NCBI GenBank assembly: GCA_944320135.1
Contig: CALUGI010000003.1
Span: 62,001 to 126,000, forward strand
Length of the DNA: 64,000 bases
Reading direction: 5' to 3'
Source: an uncultured Phocaeicola sp.
GTDB taxonomy: Bacteria > Bacteroidota > Bacteroidia > Bacteroidales > Bacteroidaceae
Below, piece by piece: positions 45,030 to 53,993 of the stretch. Every line of letters begins with the position of its first letter. Within the stretch, counting starts at the first letter, position 1. A model generated the notes under the pieces. It ran no database searches, had not been told where the DNA came from, and saw only the letters and a program-made list of their open reading frames with translations. Made by a program: the position numbers and the translations under genes.

Positions 45030-46978
45030 CTAATCTTTATAAATGAAAAACGCATATTTCGATTCGTTCCACGACACCTTGCCTCCTGCTTCCACGGGGC
45101 ATATCCGAATGTGAAGGCTGTCTTTTCCTCTTGTCATGGAAGCCGGAATCTCAAACTCGTCGTCTAACCAGCGTTTGTAGGGGTTGCTGTCGGCCACGTA
45201 CCATTGCGGAAACACCTTTTCGCCGTCCACGTACACCTCCGCGCATTGCCTGCCTTCGCGCTGGTCGCTGGTTCTCCGGATGCGTACCCCGTTGTTTTCC
45301 GGAAGAATCCTCACCGAAAACTCGCTGCCGCCTCCCTTTGCCGGATAGAACACCGTGCCTGCAACCGAATCCTTATCGTGGCTCCCTTCATAACAGGCAC
45401 GAAGATACTCAGACACGCTCCCCTCACCGGCAACGTATCCGTGCGCTTCGATTGAAGCCTTTGAAGACAAATCCATACAGTCCGTTTCCACCAAAGCAGG
45501 CTCGTCCTTGCCGTAGTAAAAGACTGTCCCTTCATGCTCCAAATACTGGTTGTTGTATTCTCCCGACTCGATGTTGAATTCCAAATTCTTATAGAAAGGA
45601 TAATAATCATTGACGCACAAACGGGTCATCGACCACGGATTATCCCGCAAGCCGTCATACCCGCCGAAAGGATGAGTCTCCGGAGGAGTCGGAAACCCCC
45701 ATCCGAAACACACGTAACTCTCGGAACCGTCGCTCTCCACCTTCGGGGTCTTGTTGCCGTCAATGTACACCCGGACATCTCCTTCGCATGTGATGATGTT
45801 CGGACGTTCGCCGTAGCAGGTCACATGAGCGGCCACCATCTTTCCCATCCCCGATATTTTTCCGATTTCGCTGTCCGAGCCCGGCGTATGCCGCCGCATA
45901 TAATACGGCGTGTTCCTGAAGTATCCGCACCTGCTTTCCTCATACTGATTATCGGCCAGCGCGACTTTCGTTTCATTCACACGCAGCGTATCCTGCCCTT
46001 TGTTCTCAAGATACATTTCTATCCCTTCCCAATACGGCATAGGGAAGGTGTTGTACATGAAACCAGCCTTCAGCACTCCCATCAACAGATACTCCGTATC
46101 ATTATAGCCCAACGAGTTGCCGAAAACGCACCAGCAGGACAATATACATCCGCCTCCGGATGCCCGTCAAACGCTATCCTTATCCATAAACTATGCAAAA
46201 GGGATTCGTCCACCTCATCGACGGAAATATTGACAGAAGAAACGACTCCGCCGCCCTTTTCGCGAAGCAACGGCACCGTCTGCCCCGGAGCTATTTCCAC
46301 CGGACCGCCCGCCTTGCAATCCTGCTGCGACGCAACGCCGGCAGAAAGGCCGTGCCTTTTCAGCATCTGCCTCGCTTCCATATCTTCTTCAGGCAGAAAC
46401 GTGGCAATATTGCCTGCATCAGAAAAAGAATGATAGACGACATGCCCCCAGCCTCCTTCGCCTTTCGCTCTGTCGTTCCCTTCCAACTTTACATCGGTCG
46501 TTATCTTGCAGCCTTCCCTGTAATACATCGGGACGAAACTCCGCGCCACTCTTATCGGCCCTCTCCCATTGTCTAAAGGCCCTATGTAAGAGTCGGATAC
46601 CGGGGGCACGAACGGATATTTCTCGCCGAACTCGGACAGCCTCAAAGAGCAGGCAGGCACCGTATCCCCGTCGAAATAGAAACGGAACAGCGGATCGGAA
46701 CAGCTCAAATAACGGTGCTGCACAATATTGTATATGCAACCGGAGCCTTTCACGTCGAAGACAACCCATTCACGTTCGTTCTGCCGGTAAAGACACCAGT
46801 CCCAGTCTGCATTTTTCCCTTTCTTGTCTATACTTCCTTCATATCCGACCTTCACGCCGCACCTGTCCAGCACCGGCAGATTCTTCACCGCTTCTACCAC
46901 ACCGCCCGGCTGTGCAAACGAATGCACCGAGCAGCCGACAGCAAACGCCAAGGCCGCAGTTTTAAGAAAACGTTCCAT
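45030..46978 (-). pseudogene. GH172 (DUF2961) glycosidase, interrupted by a one-base frameshift
   Basis: The N-terminal part from ATG 46978 (signal MERFLKTAALAFAVGCSVHSFA, then DWDWCLYRQNEREWVVFDVKGSG, FYFDGDTVPACSLRLSEF) runs through ADVYCPAGAF and stops at 46082. The remainder in a second frame starts FGNSLGYNDTEYLLMGVLKAGFMYNTFPMPYW. Joining needs one extra T in the T4 run at about 46124-46128 (ADVYCPAGAFFGN), which matches the DUF2961 pattern. The corrected protein would be near 649 residues. GH172 enzymes hydrolyse alpha-D-fructofuranosides or D-arabinofuranosides. It sits between the NodB-like gene (3 bp) and the AraC gene. Confidence 0.75.
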
Positions 46979-46981
46979 AAT

Positions 46982-48622
46982 TCAACGATTTAAATTCAAC
47001 ACTATCTGATTGTCTACAGGTTCTATTCTCCAAACTTCGTGAGATTTGCCAAGATTCCTCAAGTCGACGAACCGCCCCTGCCCGCACCGTATGCGGTAGG
47101 CATGGCCGTCTGAAACGGACTCTATCTCCGTATTTGAAACCGTTCTGAACGGCAATTCTTCCGATGCCGCCTTCAGTTCAAGCGCCCAGTCGATCCGTTT
47201 CGATGAAACGAGCTGCACTTGAATCGAGGTCTCAGCAAACAAAACGGACATGCAGGCATCCGCCCCGTCTATCTTCCACCTCACCTGCAAGGCGTCTCCT
47301 TTTTCCTCTACTGAAACCTCATCGCCTTCCAGCGCCCGGCTCTCTCCCGAAGGAAGATTCTCTACAAAAAACATGCCTGCACGACAGCCCGGCGTGCTCC
47401 ACAAATGCCCGTCGACCAACGGAAGGGTGGCATACACGCATCGGGAGGAAGCGGCCGGCTCACGCAAATAGCCGGACTCCACGTTTTCATCGAACAGATG
47501 AATGTCACGGACATAGCCTGTTCCGTCCTGCCACAGCATGTTGGCGCGGTAAAAGCGGCTGTCATACCAAACCGTTTTCCGGCCTCCCGGCCTGTAATCA
47601 TCCAAAGCCACCACAGCCGTTGCCGGAGTCTGGCGGAAATTCTCTTTGAACCACCTGCCGCTTTCCGCCAAAGTCTGAATCCGGATTTTCCCCATCTTCT
47701 GCAAGCTGTCGAGCAGTTCCGTCTGCATACAAAGCCCGTCCTTTATCTTTTCCCACGTAAAAGAGTTCTCCTGCCCGGCCTGCACATAGGCGAACGCCAG
47801 ACAAGGATTGTCAGCCATAGTCCGCATAAACCATTCCACCCATTCTTTCGAACCGCCGGACTCCTTATACACCGGTTCCATCGAGACCACCGGCTGGTTG
47901 AACTTGCCCAAACCGCAATCGTACTGGTAGATGGGGTCGCTGCCCAACATCCTGAATACCGGCACGTCGATTTGCACCGCTTCCGTCTGGGCGGGCATGA
48001 AAGCATTGTTCCGGCTGGGATAATAAGCCTGATTCCAATAGCCTCCCCACAAGGTGTAGCCGTCTGTCCCTATCTGGTCTTTGCATGTACAGGAGGCTTC
48101 GATATGATACTTTTCACGCAGATAGCGCAACGTATGCGCATCGATGAACCAAGAGCCGACAGACTTCGGATAAGCGCCGAACACGCGCTTGAACTCCGCC
48201 ATGTAGACATCCGCCAGCTTCTCCCGCTCCTGCGGAGCGTATCCCGTAGAAAAACCCACGTCGGCGTGCCAGTCCCACGGATACCGCCCCCTCCACGTCA
48301 GGCCGCACGCTTCCACATGGGGCTGCGTGATTTCCCACCATGCCCCGACCTCTATGTCGTCCGGGCAGCTCTTGAACAATTCCTGATAACGCGGATTGAC
48401 CAGCGCGTCATACTGCAACAAGAACGTGCCTTTCATTCCGTACCGCTTGAGCAGGTTCACCTCTTCAACGGTCGTGTCGAAAATCACCTCGTCCGTCACG
48501 TCTTCGTAACGGGGTTCCGTCTGGCGGACAAAATTAATCACGTTCACGATGCGCGGAGCCTGCGGCCTGGCTGCCTGCAAACTTCCAAGAAAGAGAAAGA
48601 TGACGAAAACTGCATTTTTCAT
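46982..48622 (-). CDS. Secreted protein with a possible polysaccharide-deacetylase-like barrel, family unknown
   Basis: About 546 residues from ATG 48622, chosen because it starts the signal peptide MKNAVFVIFLFLGSLQAARPQ (the frame continues to 48670). The first 330 residues look like a (beta/alpha) barrel of the NodB/GH57-like kind: IVNVINFVRQTEPRY, EEVNLLKRYGMKGTFLLQYDAL, DIEVGAWWEITQPHVEACG, WDWHADVGFSTGYAPQEREKL, VGSWFIDAHTLRYLREKY. A C-terminal beta-rich half follows. I do not recognise a named family. It is first in the operon with GH172 and AraC, under regulated promoter site C. Confidence 0.6.
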   Translation of the reverse strand: MKNAVFVIFLFLGSLQAARPQAPRIVNVINFVRQTEPRYEDVTDEVIFDTTVEEVNLLKRYGMKGTFLLQYDALVNPRYQELFKSCPDDIEVGAWWEITQPHVEACGLTWRGRYPWDWHADVGFSTGYAPQEREKLADVYMAEFKRVFGAYPKSVGSWFIDAHTLRYLREKYHIEASCTCKDQIGTDGYTLWGGYWNQAYYPSRNNAFMPAQTEAVQIDVPVFRMLGSDPIYQYDCGLGKFNQPVVSMEPVYKESGGSKEWVEWFMRTMADNPCLAFAYVQAGQENSFTWEKIKDGLCMQTELLDSLQKMGKIRIQTLAESGRWFKENFRQTPATAVVALDDYRPGGRKTVWYDSRFYRANMLWQDGTGYVRDIHLFDENVESGYLREPAASSRCVYATLPLVDGHLWSTPGCRAGMFFVENLPSGESRALEGDEVSVEEKGDALQVRWKIDGADACMSVLFAETSIQVQLVSSKRIDWALELKAASEELPFRTVSNTEIESVSDGHAYRIRCGQGRFVDLRNLGKSHEVWRIEPVDNQIVLNLNR

Positions 48623-48643
48623 ACTGCCTAATTTTAAGTATAA

Positions 48644-48703
48644 CAAAAGTGCGGTTTTCCGGCAAGACAATCCACCATTATCTTTACCAAAAGCAATACT
48701 ATT
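48644..48703 (-). promoter_or_regulatory. Regulated promoter of the NodB-like/GH172/AraC operon (site C)
   Basis: In gene orientation AATAGT (48703-48698), then TTTTGG, then GATAAT (48682-48677) with 21 bp between half-site starts, a 25-bp gap, and CACTTTTG (48651-48644) as the -7 element, 22 bp before the ATG. No -33 TTTG. It is the weakest of the four sites but identical in geometry. Confidence 0.7.
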
Positions 48704-48738
48704 CAGGCAATATGCCGCATGGAAACGTTTTTTTGCAG

Positions 48739-48798
48739 GATAGTATCAGATTCTGATAAAATAGTAGCCGTATGTCCGGAGGCGATTGCCTAATTTTA
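48739..48798 (+). promoter_or_regulatory. Regulated mannanase promoter (site D)
   Basis: GATAGT (48739-48744), then CTGATAAA, then AATAGT (48760-48765), 21 bp apart, a 25-bp gap, and TAATTTTA (48791-48798) as a -7 element one base from consensus. The operator contains a perfect 15-bp palindrome TATCAGATTCTGATA (48744-48758). It faces the mannanase gene at 48924. Confidence 0.7.
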
Positions 48799-48800
48799 CC

Positions 48801-48892
48801 TGCGGCTTTTCAGCCGAGGGCCGCCGCCTTTTCCAGACAATGCGCCCGCGCTTCCGCATCGGGGCGGCGGCGTTTCCCAAAAGGCATACGCC
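48801..48892. repeat. GC-rich phased degenerate units in the mannanase leader
   Basis: Heads GCGGC, GCCGCCGCC, GCGCCCGCGC and GGCGGCGGCG recur at 18-22 nt with TTTTCCAGAC, TTCCGCATC and TTTCCCAAAAG following. They lie between the -7 box and the ATG. Confidence 0.45.
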
Positions 48893-48923
48893 ATATTGTT
48901 TTTTTAACGATTTATATTATACC

Positions 48924-50235
48924 ATGAAGAAGCAAACCATCATCGGTGCGGCGATATGCGCAGCATGGCTGTCCTGCACCTCGCCCGAAAAGACGGAGCA
49001 AGAAAATCCTTTCGTGTACGTTGAAAACGGACAGTTCGTCCGCCACGGCCAACCTTATTATTATGCAGGAGCCAATTTCTGGTACGGCGCCATACTCGGT
49101 TCCGAAGGAACGGGCGGCAACCGCACGCGGCTGCTGGCCGAACTGGATTCCCTCAAATCGATGGGAGCGGACAACCTGCGCATTCTGGTCGGCTCTGACG
49201 GCAAACGGGGAGTGCCGGCCAAAGTGGAACCGACGCTCCAGACTGCCCCCGGCGTGTACAACGACACGATTCTTGCCGGGCTCGACTTCCTGCTGTCGGA
49301 AATGCGCAAGCGCGACATGCTGGCGGTGCTTTACCTGAACAACTCATGGGAATGGAGCGGAGGCTACGGACAGTATCTGGAATGGGCGGGACATGGAAAG
49401 GCTCCGGTACCGGCCGTTGACGGATGGCCTGCCTTCATGAAGCACGTAAAGCAGTTTCCGCAATCGGAAGAAGCGAAAAGGCTGTTTGCCGACCACGTGA
49501 AATTTATCCTCACGCGCACCAACCGCTATACGGGCATACGGTATGCCGACGACCCGACCGTCATGTCGTGGCAGATAGGGAACGAGCCGAGAGCTTTTGC
49601 GGAAGAAAACAAAGAGGCTTTTGCGCAATGGATGGAAGAAACGGCGGCGCTGATTGACTCGCTTGCCCCCAACCAGCTGGTATCTACCGGAAGCGAGGGA
49701 CTGCACGGATGCGAGGAAGACATCAGACTGTTCGAAAGAATCCACGCCAACGCCCATGTGGACTACATGAACATACACATCTGGCCCTACAACTGGGGAT
49801 GGGCGCAGAAAGACAGGCTGACAGAATGTCTGGATTCGGCCAAACGGGAAACCGGGAAATACGTCGAAGAGCATCTGCGCGTCGCCCGGAAATACGGCAA
49901 ACCCCTCGTGCTCGAAGAATTCGGCTATCCGCGCGACGGATTCAAGTTCGGCAAGGATGTCCCCACCGCCGCCCGCGACACCTATTACGGCTATGTCTTT
50001 TCCTTGATTGAAGAACATGCCCGCACGAAAGGGCTGCTGGCCGGATGCAACTTCTGGGCATGGGGGGGGAAACGCCGTGCTGTCTGATTCCCATTCATTC
50101 TGGCAACCGGGAGACGACTACACGGGCGATCCGGCACAAGAAGAACAAGGACTGAACTCCGTGTTCAGCACCGACACGACAACAATCCGCCTCATCCGCC
50201 AGACAAATGCCAACCTGACATCCGCTGTCCGTTGA
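48924..50235 (+). pseudogene. GH5 endo-beta-mannanase lipoprotein, frameshifted near the 3' end
   Basis: From ATG 48924, lipobox WLSC (Cys18). The GH5_7-type mannanase body has FVRHGQPYYYAGANFWYGA, GADNLRILVGSDG, LNNSWEWSGGYGQYLEWAG, acid/base SWQIGNEPRAF (Glu221), HIWPYNWGW and nucleophile LVLEEFGYPRDG (Glu332). At a run of eight G (50062-50069) the frame shifts: as written it ends GGKRRAV at 50087. With seven G it continues GGNAVLSDSHSFWQPGDDYTG and GDPAQEEQGLNSVF to 50235, the normal mannanase end. All catalytic residues precede the break, but the last barrel segment is lost. It would cut beta-1,4-mannan at the cell surface. Confidence 0.82.
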
Positions 50236-50246
50236 CACAAATCAAG

Positions 50247-50312
50247 AAATAGGGCCGTTCTGCATGATTTTCCCGAAAACATGAGGATTATTCGCGGAAC
50301 GGCCCTATTTTT
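50247..50312 (+). terminator. Mannanase terminator
   Basis: A 14-bp perfect stem (AAATAGGGCCGTTC with GAACGGCCCTATTT) over a 36-nt loop, ending in T5. The right arm also contains TATTTTTG, a -7-like box for the small ORF downstream. Confidence 0.75.
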
Positions 50313-50403
50313 GTGTTGCAAAACATAAAAACAAACACATTAAAGAGTCTTCACACAAGAAGACCGAATTTTTTAGGATAACAAAACTAAACTTCAGGTA
50401 TTA

Positions 50404-50493
50404 TGAAAGAGGTAAAAAGTTTGCTCCGCACTATCAAGAAAAATCTTGAGTGGAGCGCAATGGCAATGTACGGCCAGTATGACAGAAAATAGG
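50404..50493 (+). CDS. Small ORF, 29 aa, between two terminators
   Basis: ATG 50404 to TAG 50493. The product is basic and helical-looking at its start (MKEVKSLLRTIKKNLEWSAM) and ends AMYGQYDRK. It lies 91 bp after one strong terminator and 39 bp before another, so it would be its own short transcript. TATTTTTG at 50306-50313 is the only nearby -7 box and lacks a -33 box. I do not recognise a family. It could equally be a small regulatory RNA that happens to contain an ORF. Confidence 0.4.
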
Positions 50494-50531
50494 CCGACAA
50501 AGAATACAAAAGAGAGGTTTTTATAAAAACG

Positions 50532-50570
50532 AAAAAGCCGCACCGGACAAAACCGGATGCGGCTTTTTTA
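50532..50570. terminator. Bidirectional terminator between the small ORF and the esterase gene
   Basis: AAAAAGCCGCA pairs with TGCGGCTTTTT, with an inner CCGG/CCGG. T- and A-runs on both sides suit termination of the plus-strand unit and the minus-strand esterase. Confidence 0.85.
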
Positions 50571-50601
50571 CAAAAAATGCTTTAACGCATTGCCCGACAC
50601 C

Positions 50602-52026
50602 TTACTCCCAATTATCCGTGCGGAAAGGAATCAGCGGAAGTCCGCGCAAGTTGGCGATGTTACCCGGATAATTGTCGCGGAAAGCGTAACGCACCGCTAC
50701 GGGTTTCTCTACTTTAGTGCAAGTTACTTTAATCTGATTTTTTCCGACCACTTCCGCCATAGCGGGATGGAACACCCGGTCATCGCCCGCCATCTCGAAT
50801 CCGGAGATATACTTCATGCGGCTGAACCCGTTGTCTGCATGGATAAAGTCGAGGACGGCCGCATTGCCTTCAAACCTCACCGACTTGTAGGCAGGGCTGT
50901 CCGCCTCAATGCCGGGGATGCGGTACGTCTTCACCAATGCCTGCCACGCCAGACGTTCCCCGACGTGCTTCTTGTCTTTCGGATGGATGTTCCACACTTC
51001 ATACGGCTCCACCAAGTCGTTTGTGGAAATCATCGCACTGTTCGGAATCAAGGCTTGCGCCTTGTATTGTGCTTCACGCAAAAACGCCGAGCCTGTCCCT
51101 TCATAACTGCCGTATGGGGCAATCTCCACAAAATAGAAAGGCAGTTCGCCCAATCCCCATTCCTTGCGCCAAAGCTCGACCATCGTCTTCAGCCGCTCCG
51201 GGTACGTCTTGTGCGTTCCCACGTTCGACTCGCCCTGATACCACAGGAAGCCCTTTATGGTGTAGTTCTGCAAAGGTTTCAGCATTCCGTTGTACATCAG
51301 CGTAGGGCTCAGGTAGTGCCACCAGTCATACGGTTCTTCCTTGCGGATATCACGCTCCAAATCGATGTCAGAATACTGCGAAACGATTTCTCTCGGCAGC
51401 CATCCTTCCACTTTCGACCCGCCCCAACTGCAGTTGATGATGCCGACGGGAACATCGAGCACTCGGTTCACCATCCGCGCGAAGAAGAAAGCCGTCGCGC
51501 TGAATCTCGGAGCGTTTTCGGGAGAACTCACCTTCCAGCTTCCCTTGCAGCGGTCGACGGGTTCCAGCTGGCCGTTCTTCTCCACCGTAGCCACGCGGAT
51601 GCCTTTCCACCGGGAAGCGGTGGCAATCACCTCGTTCGCTCCCTCTATAGGACAATTGTCGAATCCGGCAAGCGGCATCTCCATATTCGACTGCCCGGAA
51701 CAGAACCATACCTCTCCGATAAGAACGTTGTCCAATGTCAACGGCTCCCCGTCGGATATTTCAATCGAATGCGCCGTATAGCTTGCAGACGGAGTGCCCA
51801 CAGAAAGAAGCCACCGGCCCTCCCCATCGGCCTTCGTCCGATAAGCCTTGTCGCCCCACGAAGGCTTGACGGTTATCTCCGCATTCGGAGCCGCCCACCC
51901 CCACAGACGCGCATCCGCCTGTTGTTGGAGCACCATGTTGTCACTCAGAATTTCCGGCAAAGTCACCTTCGCCTCCGCCGCACACCAGCCACAAGCCAGC
52001 AATGCGCCCAAAATAAGTTTCTTCAT
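50602..52026 (-). CDS. Sialate O-acetylesterase-type SGNH esterase
   Basis: 474 residues with signal MKKLILGALLACGWCAAEA. The catalytic serine motif is FCSGQSNMEMPLAG. GIINCSWGGSKVEGWL, GFLWYQGESNVG and the Asp/His site NIHPKDKKHVGERLA complete the SGNH set. An N-terminal sandwich (LPEILSDNMVLQQQADARLWGW) is typical of the family. In a mannan locus its likely job is removing O-acetyl groups from acetylated mannan, not sialic acid. It follows the GH26 gene but is separated by a terminator, and it has its own -7 box (minus TATATTTG, 52085-52078). Confidence 0.88.
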   Translation of the reverse strand: MKKLILGALLACGWCAAEAKVTLPEILSDNMVLQQQADARLWGWAAPNAEITVKPSWGDKAYRTKADGEGRWLLSVGTPSASYTAHSIEISDGEPLTLDNVLIGEVWFCSGQSNMEMPLAGFDNCPIEGANEVIATASRWKGIRVATVEKNGQLEPVDRCKGSWKVSSPENAPRFSATAFFFARMVNRVLDVPVGIINCSWGGSKVEGWLPREIVSQYSDIDLERDIRKEEPYDWWHYLSPTLMYNGMLKPLQNYTIKGFLWYQGESNVGTHKTYPERLKTMVELWRKEWGLGELPFYFVEIAPYGSYEGTGSAFLREAQYKAQALIPNSAMISTNDLVEPYEVWNIHPKDKKHVGERLAWQALVKTYRIPGIEADSPAYKSVRFEGNAAVLDFIHADNGFSRMKYISGFEMAGDDRVFHPAMAEVVGKNQIKVTCTKVEKPVAVRYAFRDNYPGNIANLRGLPLIPFRTDNWE

Positions 52027-52077
52027 ATTCTCAAATCAGTTTTAAATGGCATTCAAATAAAGTCAACATTTTCCAAA

Positions 52078-52085
52078 CAAATATA
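52078..52085 (-). promoter_or_regulatory. -7 box of the esterase gene
   Basis: Minus TATATTTG, 51 bp upstream of the ATG. No -33 TTTG and no operator half-sites at the 25-bp position, so it is not an obvious member of the AraC regulon. Confidence 0.4.
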
Positions 52086-52122
52086 CGAATTTCCGCTGAC
52101 AGAACGCCCAATCAGACCAAAA

Positions 52123-52166
52123 GAAAGGTGACAGACTGATGCCTGAACACCCTTCCGTCACCTTTC
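52123..52166 (-). terminator. GH26 operon terminator
   Basis: A 10-bp perfect stem GAAAGGTGAC/GTCACCTTTC with a minus-strand TTTT tail, 38 bp after the GH26 stop. Confidence 0.7.
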
Positions 52167-52203
52167 ATATTCTCCCGATCAATGGTTATTGAAAGTTCGA
52201 AAC

Positions 52204-53976
52204 CTATTCGCGAGCAATCACGTAATCCAATCCGAATGCATTGGTCCACCACTGGGTTGCAGCGAACTGCTCCCATGTTACAGTGGCATTCGTTCCGTCA
52301 GAGCTTCCCGGATACCACACCATGAACCAAGCCCACTTGGCGCCGGCATCCCACATATCCGCAATGTTTGCCACATTGCCGCACTCTGACAAAGCAATCA
52401 TCTTGTTCGGGAAACGTCCGGCCAAAGCAGCGTACTCGGCAGCAAGTTCGTATGCTTCCGGCTGATCGTAAATGTCTCGCCCGATAATGTCCACATACTC
52501 ATCGCCCGGATACCAGTCATCATCGTCCTTTTCAGCCGTCCACACCCAGATGAGGTTGTTCAGTCCTTTTTCCTTCACTAAATAGTCATACATCTTTTTC
52601 CACAATGCCTTGTACGTTTCAGCTCCTTGCGCACCCCACCAGAACCATGCGCCTGAGGCTTCGTGAAGCGGACGCCAGATAATAGGAACATTGGCATCGG
52701 CCAACGGCTTCAAATAGTCGTAAAGTTTCTCCATATCGGTTTCAATCCATTCCTTTTCCCAAGTGCCTTCTGTCACGGCATTCGTGGCATTGAACGGCGT
52801 TTCCGAATTTCCGTTGTTGCCTCCGGGGGCGTAGAAGCCGTAAGTTACTGTACCGTCCTGTTGTATTTCCACTTTTTTAAGTGTATAGTTCTCGCCGGTT
52901 ACCTGCATTCCATTTTGAATCAATGAAGCAGTCTGGTCGGAAACCGTATAAACAAAACTCGTAACAGAAAGGTCTTCTGTATAAAGTTCGGACGTTGTAT
53001 CCAGATTTTGCCAATCAACCACATTCTGCAAAGTAACTTTTGTGTAATTCGCATCTCCCGAATGCTCGAAGGTTATCACAATTTTATCCCTAGCTTTCAC
53101 ACTCTTCAAGGCGGCATATCCCTCATCACCTTTAAGTATCAATCCCTGCCAGCTACCTACCTCATGAGTTCCTTCCCAAACAAGTACATTCTCTGGCACT
53201 ACTTCTTCCGGATTCTCTGTCGGCACATTCCAATGCCACATGCACGATACGATACCATTGGCATCCCTCCACTCCGTTACAGGGTCCGTGTCACTATAAT
53301 CAATCCAATTGGCAGGCGAAGAAGTCATGTGGCCGAAGTCGTAACCATTTAGTTTCGGAGTTTTGCCGGCATTCTCGCCTACCCATGCGGCATACTCGTG
53401 ATTCCAGCTATGATAGCCCGTAGCTGCATCAAGCGCCATCGCTCCTGAAATCATGTTAGTCCGGTAGTTCTCCTTCAGATAGCCGTACAAGTCTTTAGCC
53501 TCTTGCGTTGCGTTCGGATTGCTCAAGTTTTCAGCAACGGTCTGGTCAGGAACTATTATAACAGGAATCACATCCGCCGTAAAGCTCAACCTTACAGCAT
53601 AGGCTTCCGTCCCGTCTTCAGCCAGCACGACGCCTTTCGGAATATAAACCTCATAGTTCTTTCCGTCCTCGCACCCGCTCACCGTCACAGACACTACCTT
53701 GTCTTTAGCGGTTACGGCGGTCACGGCAGCTTCGCTTCTCAGAATTTGTATTTTCTCAAGGGGCTTGTCTTCTGTAATCTTCACGTTCTGGTCATACGTA
53801 ATCTGCAAAGTCAACACCCCGTTTTCAGCCCTTACGTCAATCGCGCCGTCAGCGGGAAGGGAAGATACGATGCGCGGAGCTTCACTTGTCAACGCGCCTC
53901 CATTGTCATCGTCGCTGCATGACGGGAAAGCCAGCAGACCGAACACGACTAAAAATCCATATATATACTTTTTCAT
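52204..53976 (-). CDS. GH26 beta-mannanase lipoprotein with an inserted beta-rich module
   Basis: 590 residues. Lipobox AFPSCSDDD (Cys20). An Ig-like domain covers residues 33-135. The GH26 barrel begins near 155 (MISGAMALDAATGYHSW, NGYDFGHMTSSPANW, GIVSCMWHWNVP). Residues about 262-380 interrupt the barrel with a beta-sandwich-like module (VLVWEGTHEVGSWQGLIL, KIVITFEHSGDANYTKVTLQ, YTLKKVEIQQDGTVTYGF). The barrel resumes with the acid/base IIWRPLHEASGAWFWWG (Glu439), IWVWT, IIGRDIYDQP and the nucleophile IALSECGNV (Glu531). It cuts beta-1,4-mannan at the surface. It is fourth in the susC2 operon, 17 bp after the glycan-binding gene. Confidence 0.93.
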   Translation of the reverse strand: MKKYIYGFLVVFGLLAFPSCSDDDNGGALTSEAPRIVSSLPADGAIDVRAENGVLTLQITYDQNVKITEDKPLEKIQILRSEAAVTAVTAKDKVVSVTVSGCEDGKNYEVYIPKGVVLAEDGTEAYAVRLSFTADVIPVIIVPDQTVAENLSNPNATQEAKDLYGYLKENYRTNMISGAMALDAATGYHSWNHEYAAWVGENAGKTPKLNGYDFGHMTSSPANWIDYSDTDPVTEWRDANGIVSCMWHWNVPTENPEEVVPENVLVWEGTHEVGSWQGLILKGDEGYAALKSVKARDKIVITFEHSGDANYTKVTLQNVVDWQNLDTTSELYTEDLSVTSFVYTVSDQTASLIQNGMQVTGENYTLKKVEIQQDGTVTYGFYAPGGNNGNSETPFNATNAVTEGTWEKEWIETDMEKLYDYLKPLADANVPIIWRPLHEASGAWFWWGAQGAETYKALWKKMYDYLVKEKGLNNLIWVWTAEKDDDDWYPGDEYVDIIGRDIYDQPEAYELAAEYAALAGRFPNKMIALSECGNVANIADMWDAGAKWAWFMVWYPGSSDGTNATVTWEQFAATQWWTNAFGLDYVIARE

Positions 53977-53993
53977 AATCGTTCTGTTTTAAG

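Larger units (their letters stand above)
48623..48923. other. Divergent control region, 301 bp
   Basis: It holds regulated promoters C and D back to back (half-sites 48677-48703 and 48739-48765) and, at 48801-48892 in the mannanase leader, about four GC-rich phased units of 18-22 nt (heads GCGGC, GCCGCCGCC, GCGCCCGCGC, GGCGGCGGCG). No gene is seen. Confidence 0.65.

Noticed and set aside
48744-48758. The 15-bp palindrome as an independent operator
   Set aside because: It lies wholly inside direct-repeat site D and is absent from the other three sites, so the direct repeat explains the region better.
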